Below, piece by piece: positions 1 through 10,708 of a stretch of 64,000 nt of DNA. The stretch is taken from NCBI RefSeq assembly GCF_000002075.1, contig NW_004797759.1:205708-269707 (forward strand), read 5' to 3'. Source of the DNA: Aplysia californica. Its lineage: Eukaryota; Mollusca; Gastropoda; Aplysiida; Aplysiidae. The translations under genes and the position numbers were made by a program. The notes below the pieces were generated by a model. It did not search any database. It had not been told where the DNA came from and saw only the letters and a list, made by a program, of their open reading frames with translations. Numbering within the stretch: the first letter of the stretch is position 1; each line of letters begins with the position of its first letter.

Positions 1-596
1 GGGGGGGGGTTCTTGGCCTGTGCTCACTATCTTGACCGGCAGTGTGAGTAGAGTCTGGGTTTTTTTTGGTGAAAAATTGGCAGCTATGTGTATTCATGAT
101 ATGGATGGCCTTGCTAGAATTATCATTCTCAACTCTCAATATTCTTGTGATGTTGACTAATCTTTCATGTCTAGTCATATGAAACGCTCAACCCAACCCC
201 AGTGGTTAGAAGACAGTAGTGATAGATTCTTCTTTTTTTCTTTTTGTCTCATGTGTCTTACTTTTTTCCCAGCACTTAATCCTATCCGTACGTCGTGTTT
301 TACTATCGTATCCATACGACGTGGGGAACTCTGTGACACCACTTTCAAAGAGAAAATTTACTAGTTAATCCGATCCGTACGCTCTGCATAGCAGTCTGTC
401 CAAATGATTTTTTGAGAAATACTGAAAATTTCAAAGAGATATTTGTACGAGAAGTATTCTGAAATGTGAAGAATACAATCCCGGGGGGTACAAAATGACC
501 TTAGGGCATACAGATAGGGTTAACGAGTTGTTATGCTGGTGTACTTTTCATCACTCAAACTGAAACAAATTCAGACAAACACTAATGCTAACTGTG
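1..596. other. no gene recognised; part of a dispersed repeat at 280-460
   Basis: Opens with a G run. Bases about 280-460 match, inverted, 30308-30480 (shared words include GGATACGA, CACGACGT and AGACTGCTAT), so this is an unnamed dispersed repeat. Nothing else was seen. Confidence 0.4.
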
Positions 597-779
597 TGGG
601 TGGTTGGCGGGTGCTCTGGTGTGATTTGCTCCTTCTTTCCTATCAAGCATCTATTGTCCTTATCTCCCCTTCTTCTTTTTTATGTTTGTTACTCCCTTGT
701 AACACCTCTAATCTACTGGCGCTCATATGACCTTACGCAGGTGCGAGCGCCGTAAAACCTCTACTGAAACTAAAACTAA
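597..779 (+). repeat. family A dispersed repeat copy
   Basis: Begins GGTTGGCGGGTGCTCT and ends GCCGTAAAACCTCTACTGAAA, the two landmarks of this ~170-bp repeat. The 3' part is the 'gcgctcatatgacc' variant. Confidence 0.8.
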
Positions 780-2390
780 TGCTAACTGTTGTTGTGGTGT
801 TAATTATTTGTGGTTGTTGAATTATATCAGGACATCTCTGAAATTTCAGAATCTGCGGATATTTAGTTTTTTTTTGCTAGAGGTTGCTCTCTCTCTCTGT
901 CTCTCTCTAAATCGTTCAAGTGAAACTGCTCTGAAGTGATCCGCGGGATGTTACTCTTGTAATCGCGTTATGCGTTGCTGCATATGTTGGCTAACCAGTA
1001 GTAGAAATAAAGAAGAAAATTTGCGACGTGCACACAGCTGTGGTCTTGGCGATGAGTGAGTTAAATTAAGAGAAAAAATAAAGGTTCACTTATAAATTTG
1101 TTTCACTTTCAGTCGCAGAGATAGAACGTAACTCCATCGTAATGTTTCTACTTTACAGAGGCAAAAGCTAATCCAGCCTCTTCTATAGGACAACGTGGCG
1201 TTTGACCAAAGGGCTTTAATCCATAGGCGGCTAGACGAGTGACAGAGCACAGATGTTATAGTCAGAGATGTCGTCTTTCTGGACAAATCGGGAGATTCGG
1301 ATATTTCTGAAATTTGCCAGATTTTGTAATTAATGTACCCCTGCTTGTATATACGTTTATTTATATTTTATTTAATCTTCTTGTGCGTGTCTCGTTGCAC
1401 TTAATATAAAAACTGTTATAGTGCAAGTTGTATTAGGGCAATATGATCCATAGATTTTGAGTCTCCGCACGCGTTTACATGGGGTTTGAACAGCTCCTGA
1501 TTTTCTTCTTTTTTTTCTTCTTTTTTTTGTTTTGTTTTTTTGTAGCCAGTTGGCTCCTCTGGATATAGTTTTGTTTGTTTAAGTGAAAGGAATCACAAAG
1601 ACACCGATATAGTCTATTAGGGGTGGGAAAAGGGAAGACATGGGGATACAAAAAGAACAATAGAGGGAAAGAAAAGGAGCAGGACGTATCAGTTTCACCC
1701 TCAGTCACCCCATGATGGACAGAAGAAACGTTGAAGTTGATTTGTTTCGCAATGATGTGGTGTCATGATGAGGGTTTTAACAAATCCGGTGGGTTTTTTT
1801 TTTTTGGGGGGGGGGTTGTTTTTTTCTCTTACCCATCAAATAATTAAAATGGCAATTACAGTTGAAATTGTCTAAGATGGCCATGCATTGTTGAGAGGAC
1901 AAGTGGTTGTCTTATACCGGTGGATGTCTTGGACAGTGTCGTTATAATGAAGAAAAGAATTCAAGGGGGGAAGTGGGAAGTGGTTGTTTTTTTCACAACT
2001 GTACTCGTGCAATGTCAGTGACGGGATGAATGCTGATGGAAGTAGGTCAATCTGAATCGCAAATGTACTAGAATTTGTTATTGGACCAAAAAATTTAATT
2101 AAGCCATCATACATTTACTTACTGAATCATCATATGTCATGTACCGATATAAATTCTTATTGTGGAAAAGCCTGCAACAGGTTGGGGTTGTTTTTTTTTT
2201 TTTTTTTGCTTATATGTGTTTATGGGATGAAGAAGGTGCTTAACTGTCACTGAGGATGCAGTACAAGATAGAACATGGCCATTCCCACCATTGTTTAACT
2301 TATTTCACAATCTCTGTTATGTATTATGAGCTGCTTAACTACTGCCAGGTCAGGAAGGTAAGAACCTACTTGTAACTGTAACTTAATCTG
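780..2390. other. no gene recognised; low-complexity tracts
   Basis: Contains a (TC)n tract near 890-910, T-rich runs near 1500-1535 and 1793-1825, and otherwise unique AT-rich sequence. A weak splice-acceptor-like site at 1188 precedes an 18-codon open frame, discussed in findings. Confidence 0.4.
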
Positions 2391-2586
2391 TGACTGGCGG
2401 GCGCTCGTGTTGCGGTTTGCTCCTTCTTTCCTATTTTTAAACATCTGTCATACTTATCTCTCCTCCTTCTTCTTTTGCTTGTGCGTTACTCTCTTGTTAC
2501 ACCTGTAATCTTCAGCATTTATATGATTATGATATGTGACCTATTTGTTTTGCAAGTGATGTAAAACTCTTACTGAAACTAAAAAG
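2391..2586 (+). repeat. family A repeat copy (diverged)
   Basis: Begins GACTGGCGGGCGCTCG and ends GTAAAACTCTTACTGAAAC. Confidence 0.7.
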
Positions 2587-2800
2587 TGTGTCTTAGCTCG
2601 AGGGCTTACAGAGAAACCACAATGTACAGACAGTTTTGTGACTTGTTTAGGATATTTGATATACATACTTTTCTGTGTTGTTTTATTTTCTGGATGTTTG
2701 TTCAGTTTTTATTCTCTTGGACTTGATACCGTTCTTTTCTTTTCCTTTTCTTTAAATCCCATTTCACTCACTAGTTTGATACTTCGTCCAACAGCAAGTG

Positions 2801-2970
2801 TGTGGTTGGCGGGTGCTCTTGTGTGGTTTGCTTCTTCGTTCCTATCGTCCTTATCTCCCCTCCTTCTTTTTTGTGCATGTTACTCTCGTGTAACACATAA
2901 TCTATTCTTCGGCACTTACATGACCTTATTGTGTTGCAAGTGCCGTAAAACTCTTAGTAAAACTAAAACT
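2801..2970 (+). repeat. family A repeat copy
   Basis: Begins TGGTTGGCGGGTGCTCTTG and ends GTGCCGTAAAACTCTTAGT. Confidence 0.8.
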
Positions 2971-3202
2971 AACTTGTTTGATACTTTTGTCCAATGGCAA
3001 GTGTGATCAGTAGCCTCAGTGATTGTCTTTTTGTGTGTGTGTTCTTTGTCAGTTTATGAGTGTACATGTATTTGAGAGAATTGTTGTTCATTGAATGGGC
3101 CAGTATTCAATATGCATGAAATATTGATTTATATCTTATATTATTGTTAAGGGCCTAGAGCCACCAGGGAGTGCATGCTGCAGAAGTGATCTGTTTTTGT
3201 TA

Positions 3203-3234
<32 letters not shown>

Positions 3235-3254
3235 CTTGTTTTCATTGTTATTAT

Positions 3255-3432
3255 GGTGGGTGGTTGGCGGGTGCTCTGCTTTGGTTTGCTTCTTCTTTCC
3301 TATCAAGCATCTATCGTCTTTATCTCCCCTCCTTCTTTTTTGTGTTTGTTTCTCTCTTGTAACACCTCTAATCTGCTGCACTTTTATGACCTTATTGTGT
3401 TGCAAGTGCGGTAAAACACTTAGTAAAACTAA
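3255..3432 (+). repeat. family A repeat copy after an (ATT)n tract
   Basis: Preceded by an (ATT)n run at 3206-3235, which resembles a SINE tail, then GGTGGGTGGTTGGCGGGTGC to GCGGTAAAACACTTAGT. Confidence 0.8.
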
Positions 3433-3668
3433 TTTTTATTATTATGTCAGAATATATTATTGCACCACACATATGGAAGGTTCTGATGCTGGCTGTTTCT
3501 TCTTTGTGAATTACATGTCATAAGTAAAAATGTTTTGTATCATTTGACATGAATGAAGTCCACGAAAATATAGGGTTTTAATAGAGAGAAAATGCTATGC
3601 TTTTGAAGTTATGGCGCTTGTTTATCCTTTCGTAATATGTGACAAAGGAAAAAAAAATCATTCCATTG

Positions 3669-3763
3669 CGTGGGTGGTTGGTGGTTGCTCTGGTGTGGTT
3701 TGCTCCTTCTTCCCTACTAACAAGCATCTATCATCCTAATCTCTCGACTTTCCTTTTTGTGTT
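3669..3763 (+). repeat. family A repeat, 3'-truncated copy
   Basis: Shows only the 5' half (GGGTGGTTGGTGGTTGCTCT) and the CATCTATCATCC middle; the GCCGTAAAAC end is missing. Confidence 0.65.
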
Positions 3764-4040
3764 AGCCAACGCTTGTTTCCCGTTTATCTTTAATCTATAC
3801 CATTGCGCTCTCCTCTCCTTGTGGCTGTCAATTCATGTGCGAACCTAGAGTAACTCTGCGCTCTCTCTTTTTCCCATTGTCCATTGTGTAGAGGTAGAGG
3901 TGGAAGAGTGGAAGACTTTGTGCTGCCTAATCACACGGAAACTTTGATGCTTGGAGCAAGTCAGAACTCCTCCTCAGCTCACACGCACCCCACTTGAGTG
4001 GCTTCAAGATGCTGACTATATTATATTATATACAGTTGTG

Positions 4041-4476
4041 TTGTCACGATGCGGTGGAATCGGGGGCTCGTCAATTTTTGGGCATGTGGTATTATTGGTA
4101 TCATCTTAAATTTAAAGCTTGTTCATTTGTCTTTCTTTCGAATAAAAAAAATACCCGTCAGTCTAGAGGTTGAGATATTTGGGACTGAAGCAGGTGGGAG
4201 TCGCCTGATTTTAGAGGTGGAATTAGCGAGGAAATGTCCACCTATGTGTGGTGACTTACACAGCTTGAGAGTCCTTGGAAACTGAAGATGTACATTTTTT
4301 TATGCCTTTATCTCAATGTTTTTCAGTAAAGTCCCCTCAGAAATATGTTTTTAAATGGACACAAAATGTGTTTGGCTTCAAAACTTGGATATAAATTGCC
4401 AAACCGCAGGAAAAATGCCGGTTTCTTCGATTTCACTATTTTGACGAGCCCCTGATTTCACCACGATGCCTCACAA
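4041..4476 (+). mobile_element. MITE family 1 copy (~436 bp, inverted termini)
   Basis: Non-autonomous DNA element. The left end TTGTCACGATGCGGTGGAAT and the inverted right end TTGTGAGGCATCGTGGTGAA both run into GGGGCTCGTCAA. No coding capacity. Further copies lie at 8814, 19734 and 56085. Confidence 0.8.
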
Positions 4477-4715
4477 TTTGTTATCACATGAATATTTTGT
4501 CTTTGATGTATCCACTCTTGATTACATAAGAGCCTTTCAGAAAAAGGGTTGCAGCCAGTAGTTATGTCAGTCGATGTTTTTCCTAATAATAACAGCAGTA
4601 TAATGATAATTGATAAATAGTATTTGTATTGCGGATGTCCCCTCTAGTAACAGCAAGCTCTGTGCGCTTTACAATCTATAGATATGATTACCCCAGCAGA
4701 CCGTAGAGCAGTCAA

Positions 4716-5086
4716 GGGGCTCTCGTGGCCTAGAGGTTAAGGTGTTGGCCTCTCATTCAAAGGTTCCGGGTTCGATTCCGGGTAGCGACCAAAAAATTTT
4801 CTTCTCTAAAATTGTCTCCTTTTACATCCTTTCCTGATCTCTAACAATGTTTTGTTGTCTGCTTTCATTTCCACTTTCTGCCCCCACCCCCTCACCTCCT
4901 TTGCCCCCTCCTCTAGGCTCCTGACTCTTTCTGCAGCCTTTCTACTGCTACTCCTTGGCTCCTCCTAACTGCTGTCTTTCTGCCACACCCCTGATCTTCT
5001 GGTAGGAAGGATAATATAGTGTAAAGCGCATAGAGCCTGCTGCTGAGCGGGGATATGCGCTATACAAATGCTATCTATTATTATTA
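4716..5086 (+). mobile_element. tRNA-derived SINE, near full length
   Basis: Head (4716-4790) has a pol III A box (TGGCCTAGAGG) and B box (GGTTCGATTCC); a pyrimidine-rich body follows; the 3' end is AAGCGCATAGAGCCTG, then GATATGCGCTATACAAATGC and an (ATT)n tail. Reverse-oriented relatives lie at 10520 and 30145, and isolated tails at 17909, 22217 and 52008. Confidence 0.85.
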
Positions 5087-5087
5087 A

Positions 5088-5315
5088 AGATCTACACCTA
5101 GCCTTCTCGGACAAGGGCGAAAAATCTCGGAGGGCCCGTGTGCAAGTTGCGCACGTTAAAGATCCCTTGGTGGTCTAAAATCGATAAGAGTAGGCTTTGG
5201 CCGCCACCCGGGCAAAATTCAAAATTTCCTACCAACGAAAAAGTATTAGGTGTGTCCCGCGCGCTCATATGACCTTATGCAGTTGCGAGCGCCGTAAAAC
5301 CCTATACTAAACAAA
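5088..5315 (+). repeat. family B dispersed repeat copy
   Basis: Begins AGATCTACACCTAGCCTTCT and ends in CTCATATGACCTTATGCAGT, then GCGAGCGCCGTAAAAC. That last ~45 bp is shared with family A. It directly follows the SINE tail. Confidence 0.75.
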
Positions 5316-6935
5316 CAACAAAGTAGAGCAGTCAGAAACATTCATGGCTTCTTAGAAAGCATACAGTGTAACCAGCTGATTAAGTGCTAAACTCTACATC
5401 TAAAGGACTGACAAGATCTGTTGCTGTCTATAGCAATTCTCAATACTCATTCCCGCCTGAGTGAAGCGAAAAATATTTGTGTTGTGTTAAGTGCCTTTTT
5501 ACCAAGGATATGACATCAGGGCCCTGGCAGTTTGAATTTGAACCCACAACCTTTCTGTTGTGAGTCCAATTCCATAATAACTTAATAAGAGATATCTACT
5601 TTCTAAAAAGCAATGAAATTGCTTATTGGGTGTTACATCTGTCCCCGTGGTTTCATGCACCCTGAATAAGTTAGCAAAATTTGATCATATTCTGCATAAT
5701 TTCAGATTTTTTTTCCTTTATCATTCTTTGTTTAAAAAAGAAAATATACAGAATCGCATAATTTCACGTTTTGGGGCTCAGTTTGCACAATTTCAGAAAA
5801 TTTTTTTGCTTAAAACGACGGGGACAGTTGCATGCAATGTGTTCAGCCAAAGAGTGAAAAACGTTGGGTGTTAATAATATGTTATATTATGCTGATGTAA
5901 TAGTTCTTGGAACGCTACAAAATTGCCTTATCTGTATCTGCACTCCCCGTAAGGGGCTAGAGTGTTCACTTTATATATATATTTCAGCATAAAGGTGGTG
6001 CTCCGTTGACCAGCTTGACTGAACTTTTCCCTTACTTTATGATTTTGTGTTTGAGAGATGTATTTGTTCATTGTAATATGTTGTGGATCCTTGGGTGTTC
6101 AGGGTTCTGATGGACCCAGTTTTATATAATTTTATTTTTATACATATACTATTATACATTGTACTGTCTGCATGTCTACACATTGCAAACTGGGTGTTCA
6201 TCAAAATATAAGCTAATTGAAAAAGAACTTTTTCTTATCCTGCACCCTGTAGTCAATACACTCACAGTCTAGCACGCACCTAGGGAAGAGATTTTCAGGT
6301 CCTGATATAATAAATTGTTTCTTGTATCTGTCATATTCTGGGCCATCCTGCTCAGTTGTTCTACTGGCCCGTCTAAAGCTTCTCCTGTAATGTTGTTAAT
6401 GGATATTTCCTTTGAATATTTAAAACATGTACGTAGCAAAATTCGTACATACCGAAAAGATTTTGGCATCCTGCCAGTTTCTCCATGTGCATGCAAGACT
6501 GTACACTTGTACATTTGACAAATACTTACAGTTAAAATAATGGGGTGTATGTGCAATGCTCGTGAAACCACAGAGGTTGTTCATGAGATCCTGAGGTTTT
6601 TCAAACAAAAAAGCTGTGTTTTTTCATGAAACTCTGAGGTTCCTCAAAAAAATCCTTGAGGTTGTTCATAAAGAAACCTTAGGGTTCCTTTGAGCCCTTA
6701 GAGAAAAGATCACGTGCAAGCTTTCCCTGTGCACTGCTCCAGGACACAAATGCTTTTTTCTCATTTATTGTTTTTTGTTTTGTTTTTTTGGTTAAATATT
6801 CTTTGATTGTTTTGTCAGCATCACATTGTCTGCTTTTTAAAAATTTATACACCTGCATTTGGAGTCGTAAGCGAGTGACAGAGTGAGTGACTTTCTGTTG
6901 TGCCAAAAGTTTGTATTACATGCCTGCTTATGTTG
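5316..6935. other. no gene recognised
   Basis: AT-rich sequence. The only structure seen is imperfect reiteration of CTGAGGTTxxTCA words near 6585-6690. Short open frames here have no recognisable similarity. Confidence 0.4.
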
Positions 6936-7090
6936 AGTTTAGTTTTAGTACCGATAAAAGAGTTTTACAACACTTGAAAAACAAATAGGTCATATAATTA
7001 AGTGGTGAAGATTTGAGTTGTTACAATATATAATACTAGAGAGTGACTTACAAATTTACAGAAAAGTGGAGATAAGGACAATAGATGTTA
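6936..7090 (-). repeat. family A repeat, diverged copy
   Basis: Reads AGTTTTACAACACTTGAAAA and GGTCATATAA, then GATAAGGACAATAGATGTTA, the reverse-oriented family A order. It is the only reverse copy in the first 9 kb. Confidence 0.6.
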
Positions 7091-7348
7091 GCAGACAAGT
7101 ACAAGGGGTCTGCTCATGAATAAATGTTTTATATGCTCAATGCGTTTATTGCTCGTATAGTTCAGACACTGAACTGAGGATGTCTTCCAATTTTGTGTCT
7201 CAGGTTTGGTTGACAAGAGAACAGGAACACAGCTCCAACAAGCCAGACTGACTGACCTATTGTTGACCAGCAAGACTGACCCATTGTTGACAAGCAGTGT
7301 GAATGACTCGATGGCTGTGTGGATGTCTGGTGTTTGCGCATTGAATTT

Positions 7349-7673
7349 TAGTGGAGTCTGCTTAAACCAAACTCTCTCTCTCTCTCTCTCTCTTGCCCTT
7401 TTTAACTCCCAGTGGTACATAGGCTATCAACAACATTTCTCCTGGGAAGCCTGTCCTGTGCATCCTTTTCTAGCTGTTTCATGATGTGAACCGAACACTG
7501 TTAATGTTAACCTGAAAACTGGTAAACCGAAAGAAAATTTAAATCCTTCTTGCTTGAAAAATTCTATTTATATTTGAACAACCTCTCCAAACAGAAAACT
7601 CAGCTAGATTCTAAATCTAAGACAAGACAATCTGGCGCCCCCACAGATTTCGGTTTAAGCAGACTCTACTGTA
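7349..7673. mobile_element. mariner-type MITE with TA flanks
   Basis: Inverted ends GTGGAGTCTGCTTAAACC (7351) and, read inverted, CAGTAGAGTCTGCTTAAACC (to 7671), flanked by TA on both sides. Internal (CT)n near 7375-7392. Related end words recur near 17255 and 17555. Confidence 0.65.
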
Positions 7674-8468
7674 TATTATACAGTAATATGTACCATTGAT
7701 CTTTTCTCATGCTCACTGGTTGTGTGCAGGTTTGAGTGAAGTGAAAGGCATAAATTTATGAAGGTGTTTGCGTTTACGTTTGTAGCGCAATATTCTTAGA
7801 ATAAGAGACTTGTTTCTGAGAGTTGGTACATCTAGTGTATTTGTGTATATATTTCGACTTTGTGAAAATGATGGTGTTGTTATTGCTTGAATAAATTTTT
7901 TTTCATATTTCTGACTTGAACATGTGAGTAATATATATTATATATAATATATGTGATGGAATTCTTCTACTTCTAATTCGTTTTTTACTTTACCAAAATC
8001 CTGTTCTGCCAATCTGTCTGGGTAAGATTGGTTTGCTTAGTAAAACCGTTCTAAGTCTAAGTGTGTCTTTTCCGATCCTCCTTCTCGCTCTTTTTCTTTT
8101 TCATCCTATAGGCGATGCCCATTAGAGGGTTAGTTTGGTTTGGTACTGTTCAGCTTCTGGCTGCTTCAGTGCACACTATAAAATAAATAGACCCCTGCCT
8201 CAAACCAATCTCTCGACTCGTGGCCTTGCAAACAAATGCGTCTATTCTGGAAGGTCATCGTCGGTTTCGTTCGGATTATGCAATGCCACCATTCATGGTA
8301 GCTTTTCTCCCTCTATGACTATGACTCTATGGAGGAAAATCTGGTTAGCCCCGGTGACCGAACCAAATCGATCTTGCCAATGGGCACTGGTTATTCATTT
8401 GTATTGTTATAAACTGGGATCTGCCCTTTACCAGATTCTTTTGAGTCACGGATATGATGTCATTTTCC
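7674..8468. other. no gene recognised; possible MITE at 8112-8392
   Basis: 8112-8392 has weak inverted ends (GATGCCCATTAGAGGG against an inverted CAGTGCCCATTGGCAAG), each followed by TTTGGTT words. A TATA-rich palindromic stretch lies near 7930-7955. Nothing else seen. Confidence 0.35.
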
Positions 8469-8648
8469 GTGGGTGGTTGGAGGGTGCACTGGTGTGGTTT
8501 GCTTCTTCTTACCTATCAATCATCTATCGCCCTGATCTCCTCTTCTTCTTTTTTGTGTTTGTTACTCTCTTGTAACACTTCGCTCTAATCTTCGGCACTT
8601 CTATGATCTTATTGTGTTGCAAGTGCCGTAAAACACTAAAACTAAAAA
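8469..8648 (+). repeat. family A repeat copy
   Basis: Begins GTGGGTGGTTGGAGGGTGCA and ends CAAGTGCCGTAAAACACTAA. Confidence 0.8.
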
Positions 8649-8813
8649 TGTCATTTTCCGCTCTGTCATTGCCATGCTGGACGCTGGCCTCTTGATAGAG
8701 GTGCCAATTACACACCAGGCTACTGTAATGGTGCTGAGAAGTAAAGAGAAGATGTGCGGAGAGTCACAACATTAGTAGTCACCGTTATTGGTGGACTGAT
8801 TGCCTTTACTAAA

Positions 8814-9235
8814 TGTGAGGCATCGTGGTGAAATCAGGCTCTCGTCAAAAAAATGAAATCAAAGAAAAGTGGATTTTTCTGGCCGCTGGACAATTTTATT
8901 CGAATTTTCTTTTTTTGGCTCAACACCTTTCATGTTCATTTAAAAACATATTTCTGGGTTGATTTTTCTGAAAACCGTTGATTGAAGGCACAAAAAAAAT
9001 GTAAATTTTCAGTTTCCAAGGTCTCTCAAGCAATGGGAACCACCAATCTTTGGCATCAATTTTCTCATTAATTTTACCAGGCAACCCCCCATCTCCTTCA
9101 ATTATAAATATCTCGGCTTCTATTCAAGAAAGATGGGTATCAGAAGGTTCACAAATGAACAAGCTTTAAGATGATATCAGTAACTCCACATACCCAATAA
9201 TTGACGAGCGCCTGATTCCACCATGTCGTGTCACA
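8814..9235 (-). mobile_element. MITE family 1 copy
   Basis: Inverted relative to the 4041 copy: TGTGAGGCATCGTGGTGAAA at the left, GCCTGATTCCACCATGTCG at the right, with GACGAGCGCCTGATT next to the end. Confidence 0.8.
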
Positions 9236-9284
9236 AATCATGTTGAAAAGTGTGTGTGCAGTCAAGAATGAAACAATAATTTTA

Positions 9285-9497
9285 TTAACCTGTTCACTGC
9301 TGGGTAGACGTATGCTCTGGCTTGTATTCTCCACTCATATTGTTTCATCTGGTTGACAAAAGTTTTAGTTGTTTTAGTTACAGCTTGTGATTTTGCTTAT
9401 TCTGAAACAATTCTCTGTGTTTATATATTCCTTTAATTAACATTTAATCTTGTAGGTACAGGTGTTGGTGGACATTTTTCAGCAGTGAAGGGGTTAA
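9285..9497. mobile_element. piggyBac-like MITE, 213 bp, TTAA flanks
   Basis: Begins TTAACCTGTTCACTGCTG and ends in the inverted counterpart of TTAACCCCTTCACTGCTG. TTAA at both ends is the piggyBac target site. No coding capacity. Confidence 0.7.
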
Positions 9498-10519
9498 TTG
9501 ATTGAACTGTTAATTTTTTTCTAATGTTTAATTTTTACTTTTACTGGAGTATGTACATGTGTGATTGAACTATCCTTTATCCGTTTTTTTGTGCGTTTAA
9601 TTTTTACTGGTGTGTATGTGTAGGCGATAACAAAAGGCTCACATGTAACTTTCCGCATTAAGCTGGGAACTTCACAGCTGTCAATGCTAAGATTCTTCTC
9701 ATACACTGAGTGAAGGGGTTATTACACGTTCAGTTAAAACTGACACATGTCCGTCTTCTTTGTGATAAGAAAATAATATGATATGGGCTTATGAAAAATA
9801 CTTTTTTGTTGTTGGTGATTTTCAAAATCCTGGGAGAAAAAAAGTCCTCAGCAATTCATTTTGTTTTGAATCTTGATGCGCTGATTCCACAATTTGATAT
9901 AGTTTTTATCATTGGCTGGATGGCCCACTGGCGAAAATAAATTTATTAATATTTCACTTTCAGAATCAGCGTATCAAAATTAACGAAATGACTCACGGAT
10001 AACTTTTTCTTGCTGAAATTTGAAGATTACGAGGAAAAAAAACTTATTTTTACCAAGAGTGCAGCACATATTATTTTCTTTTCACGAAAAGAATGGACAA
10101 CTGTAAGTTTTATTATTTTTAACTGAATGTGTTATATCCCCCCCTTTACAGTTACAGTATAAAAGTTGATTCATGTGTATACAAGAACTACTCTGAATTA
10201 TGAATGTTGTTTGTCGCTGCAGGGCTTATGACATGACATGAAAATTATTAACTATTAACTAAGAAGCAAGTGCTGACAGTGAAAATTATCATCTTTGTCA
10301 AATTTATTATTGCTGTTGAGATGTATAAAATTGTGGGTTTTTCTTAAAACATGTGCTGTTGTTTATGATGTTATGTTTGTGAAATGGTTATTAAAAAGGA
10401 TGAACAATGTAAAATGTTTTGTTTTCTTTGCAATTTGATGGCGATTCTGTTATTTTCTTTTGCATCAGTCTTTAATTAACCATGTTGGAAAAAGTGACCA
10501 CCTCAAGAGAATTAAAGCA
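9498..10519. other. no gene recognised
   Basis: AT-rich sequence without a convincing open frame, splice pattern or repeat landmark. Confidence 0.4.
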
Positions 10520-10708
10520 GCAAAGGAGGTGAAGGGGTGGGGGCAGAAAGTGGAGACGAAAGCAGACGACAGAACATTGCTAGAGAGCAGGAAAGGAGGT
10601 GAAAGGAGACAATTTAGAGAAGAAAATTTCCCTCGCTATTCAGATTCGAAACTGGGACCTATTGAATGAGAGGTGAACACGTTAACCTCTAGGCCGCAAG
10701 AGCCCCCG
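10520..10708 (-). mobile_element. tRNA-derived SINE, reverse, head and body
   Basis: Reverse complement shows the A box region GGCCTAGAGGTTAACGTG and B-box-like GTTTCGAATCTG, then a pyrimidine-rich body with CTCCTTTCCTGCTCTCTAGC. The (ATT)n tail is missing. Confidence 0.75.

Noticed and set aside
4716-4790. tRNA gene with clear A and B boxes
   Set aside because: It is followed directly by a SINE body and tail, and similar heads recur at 10632 and 31234, so it is a SINE head rather than a working tRNA gene.
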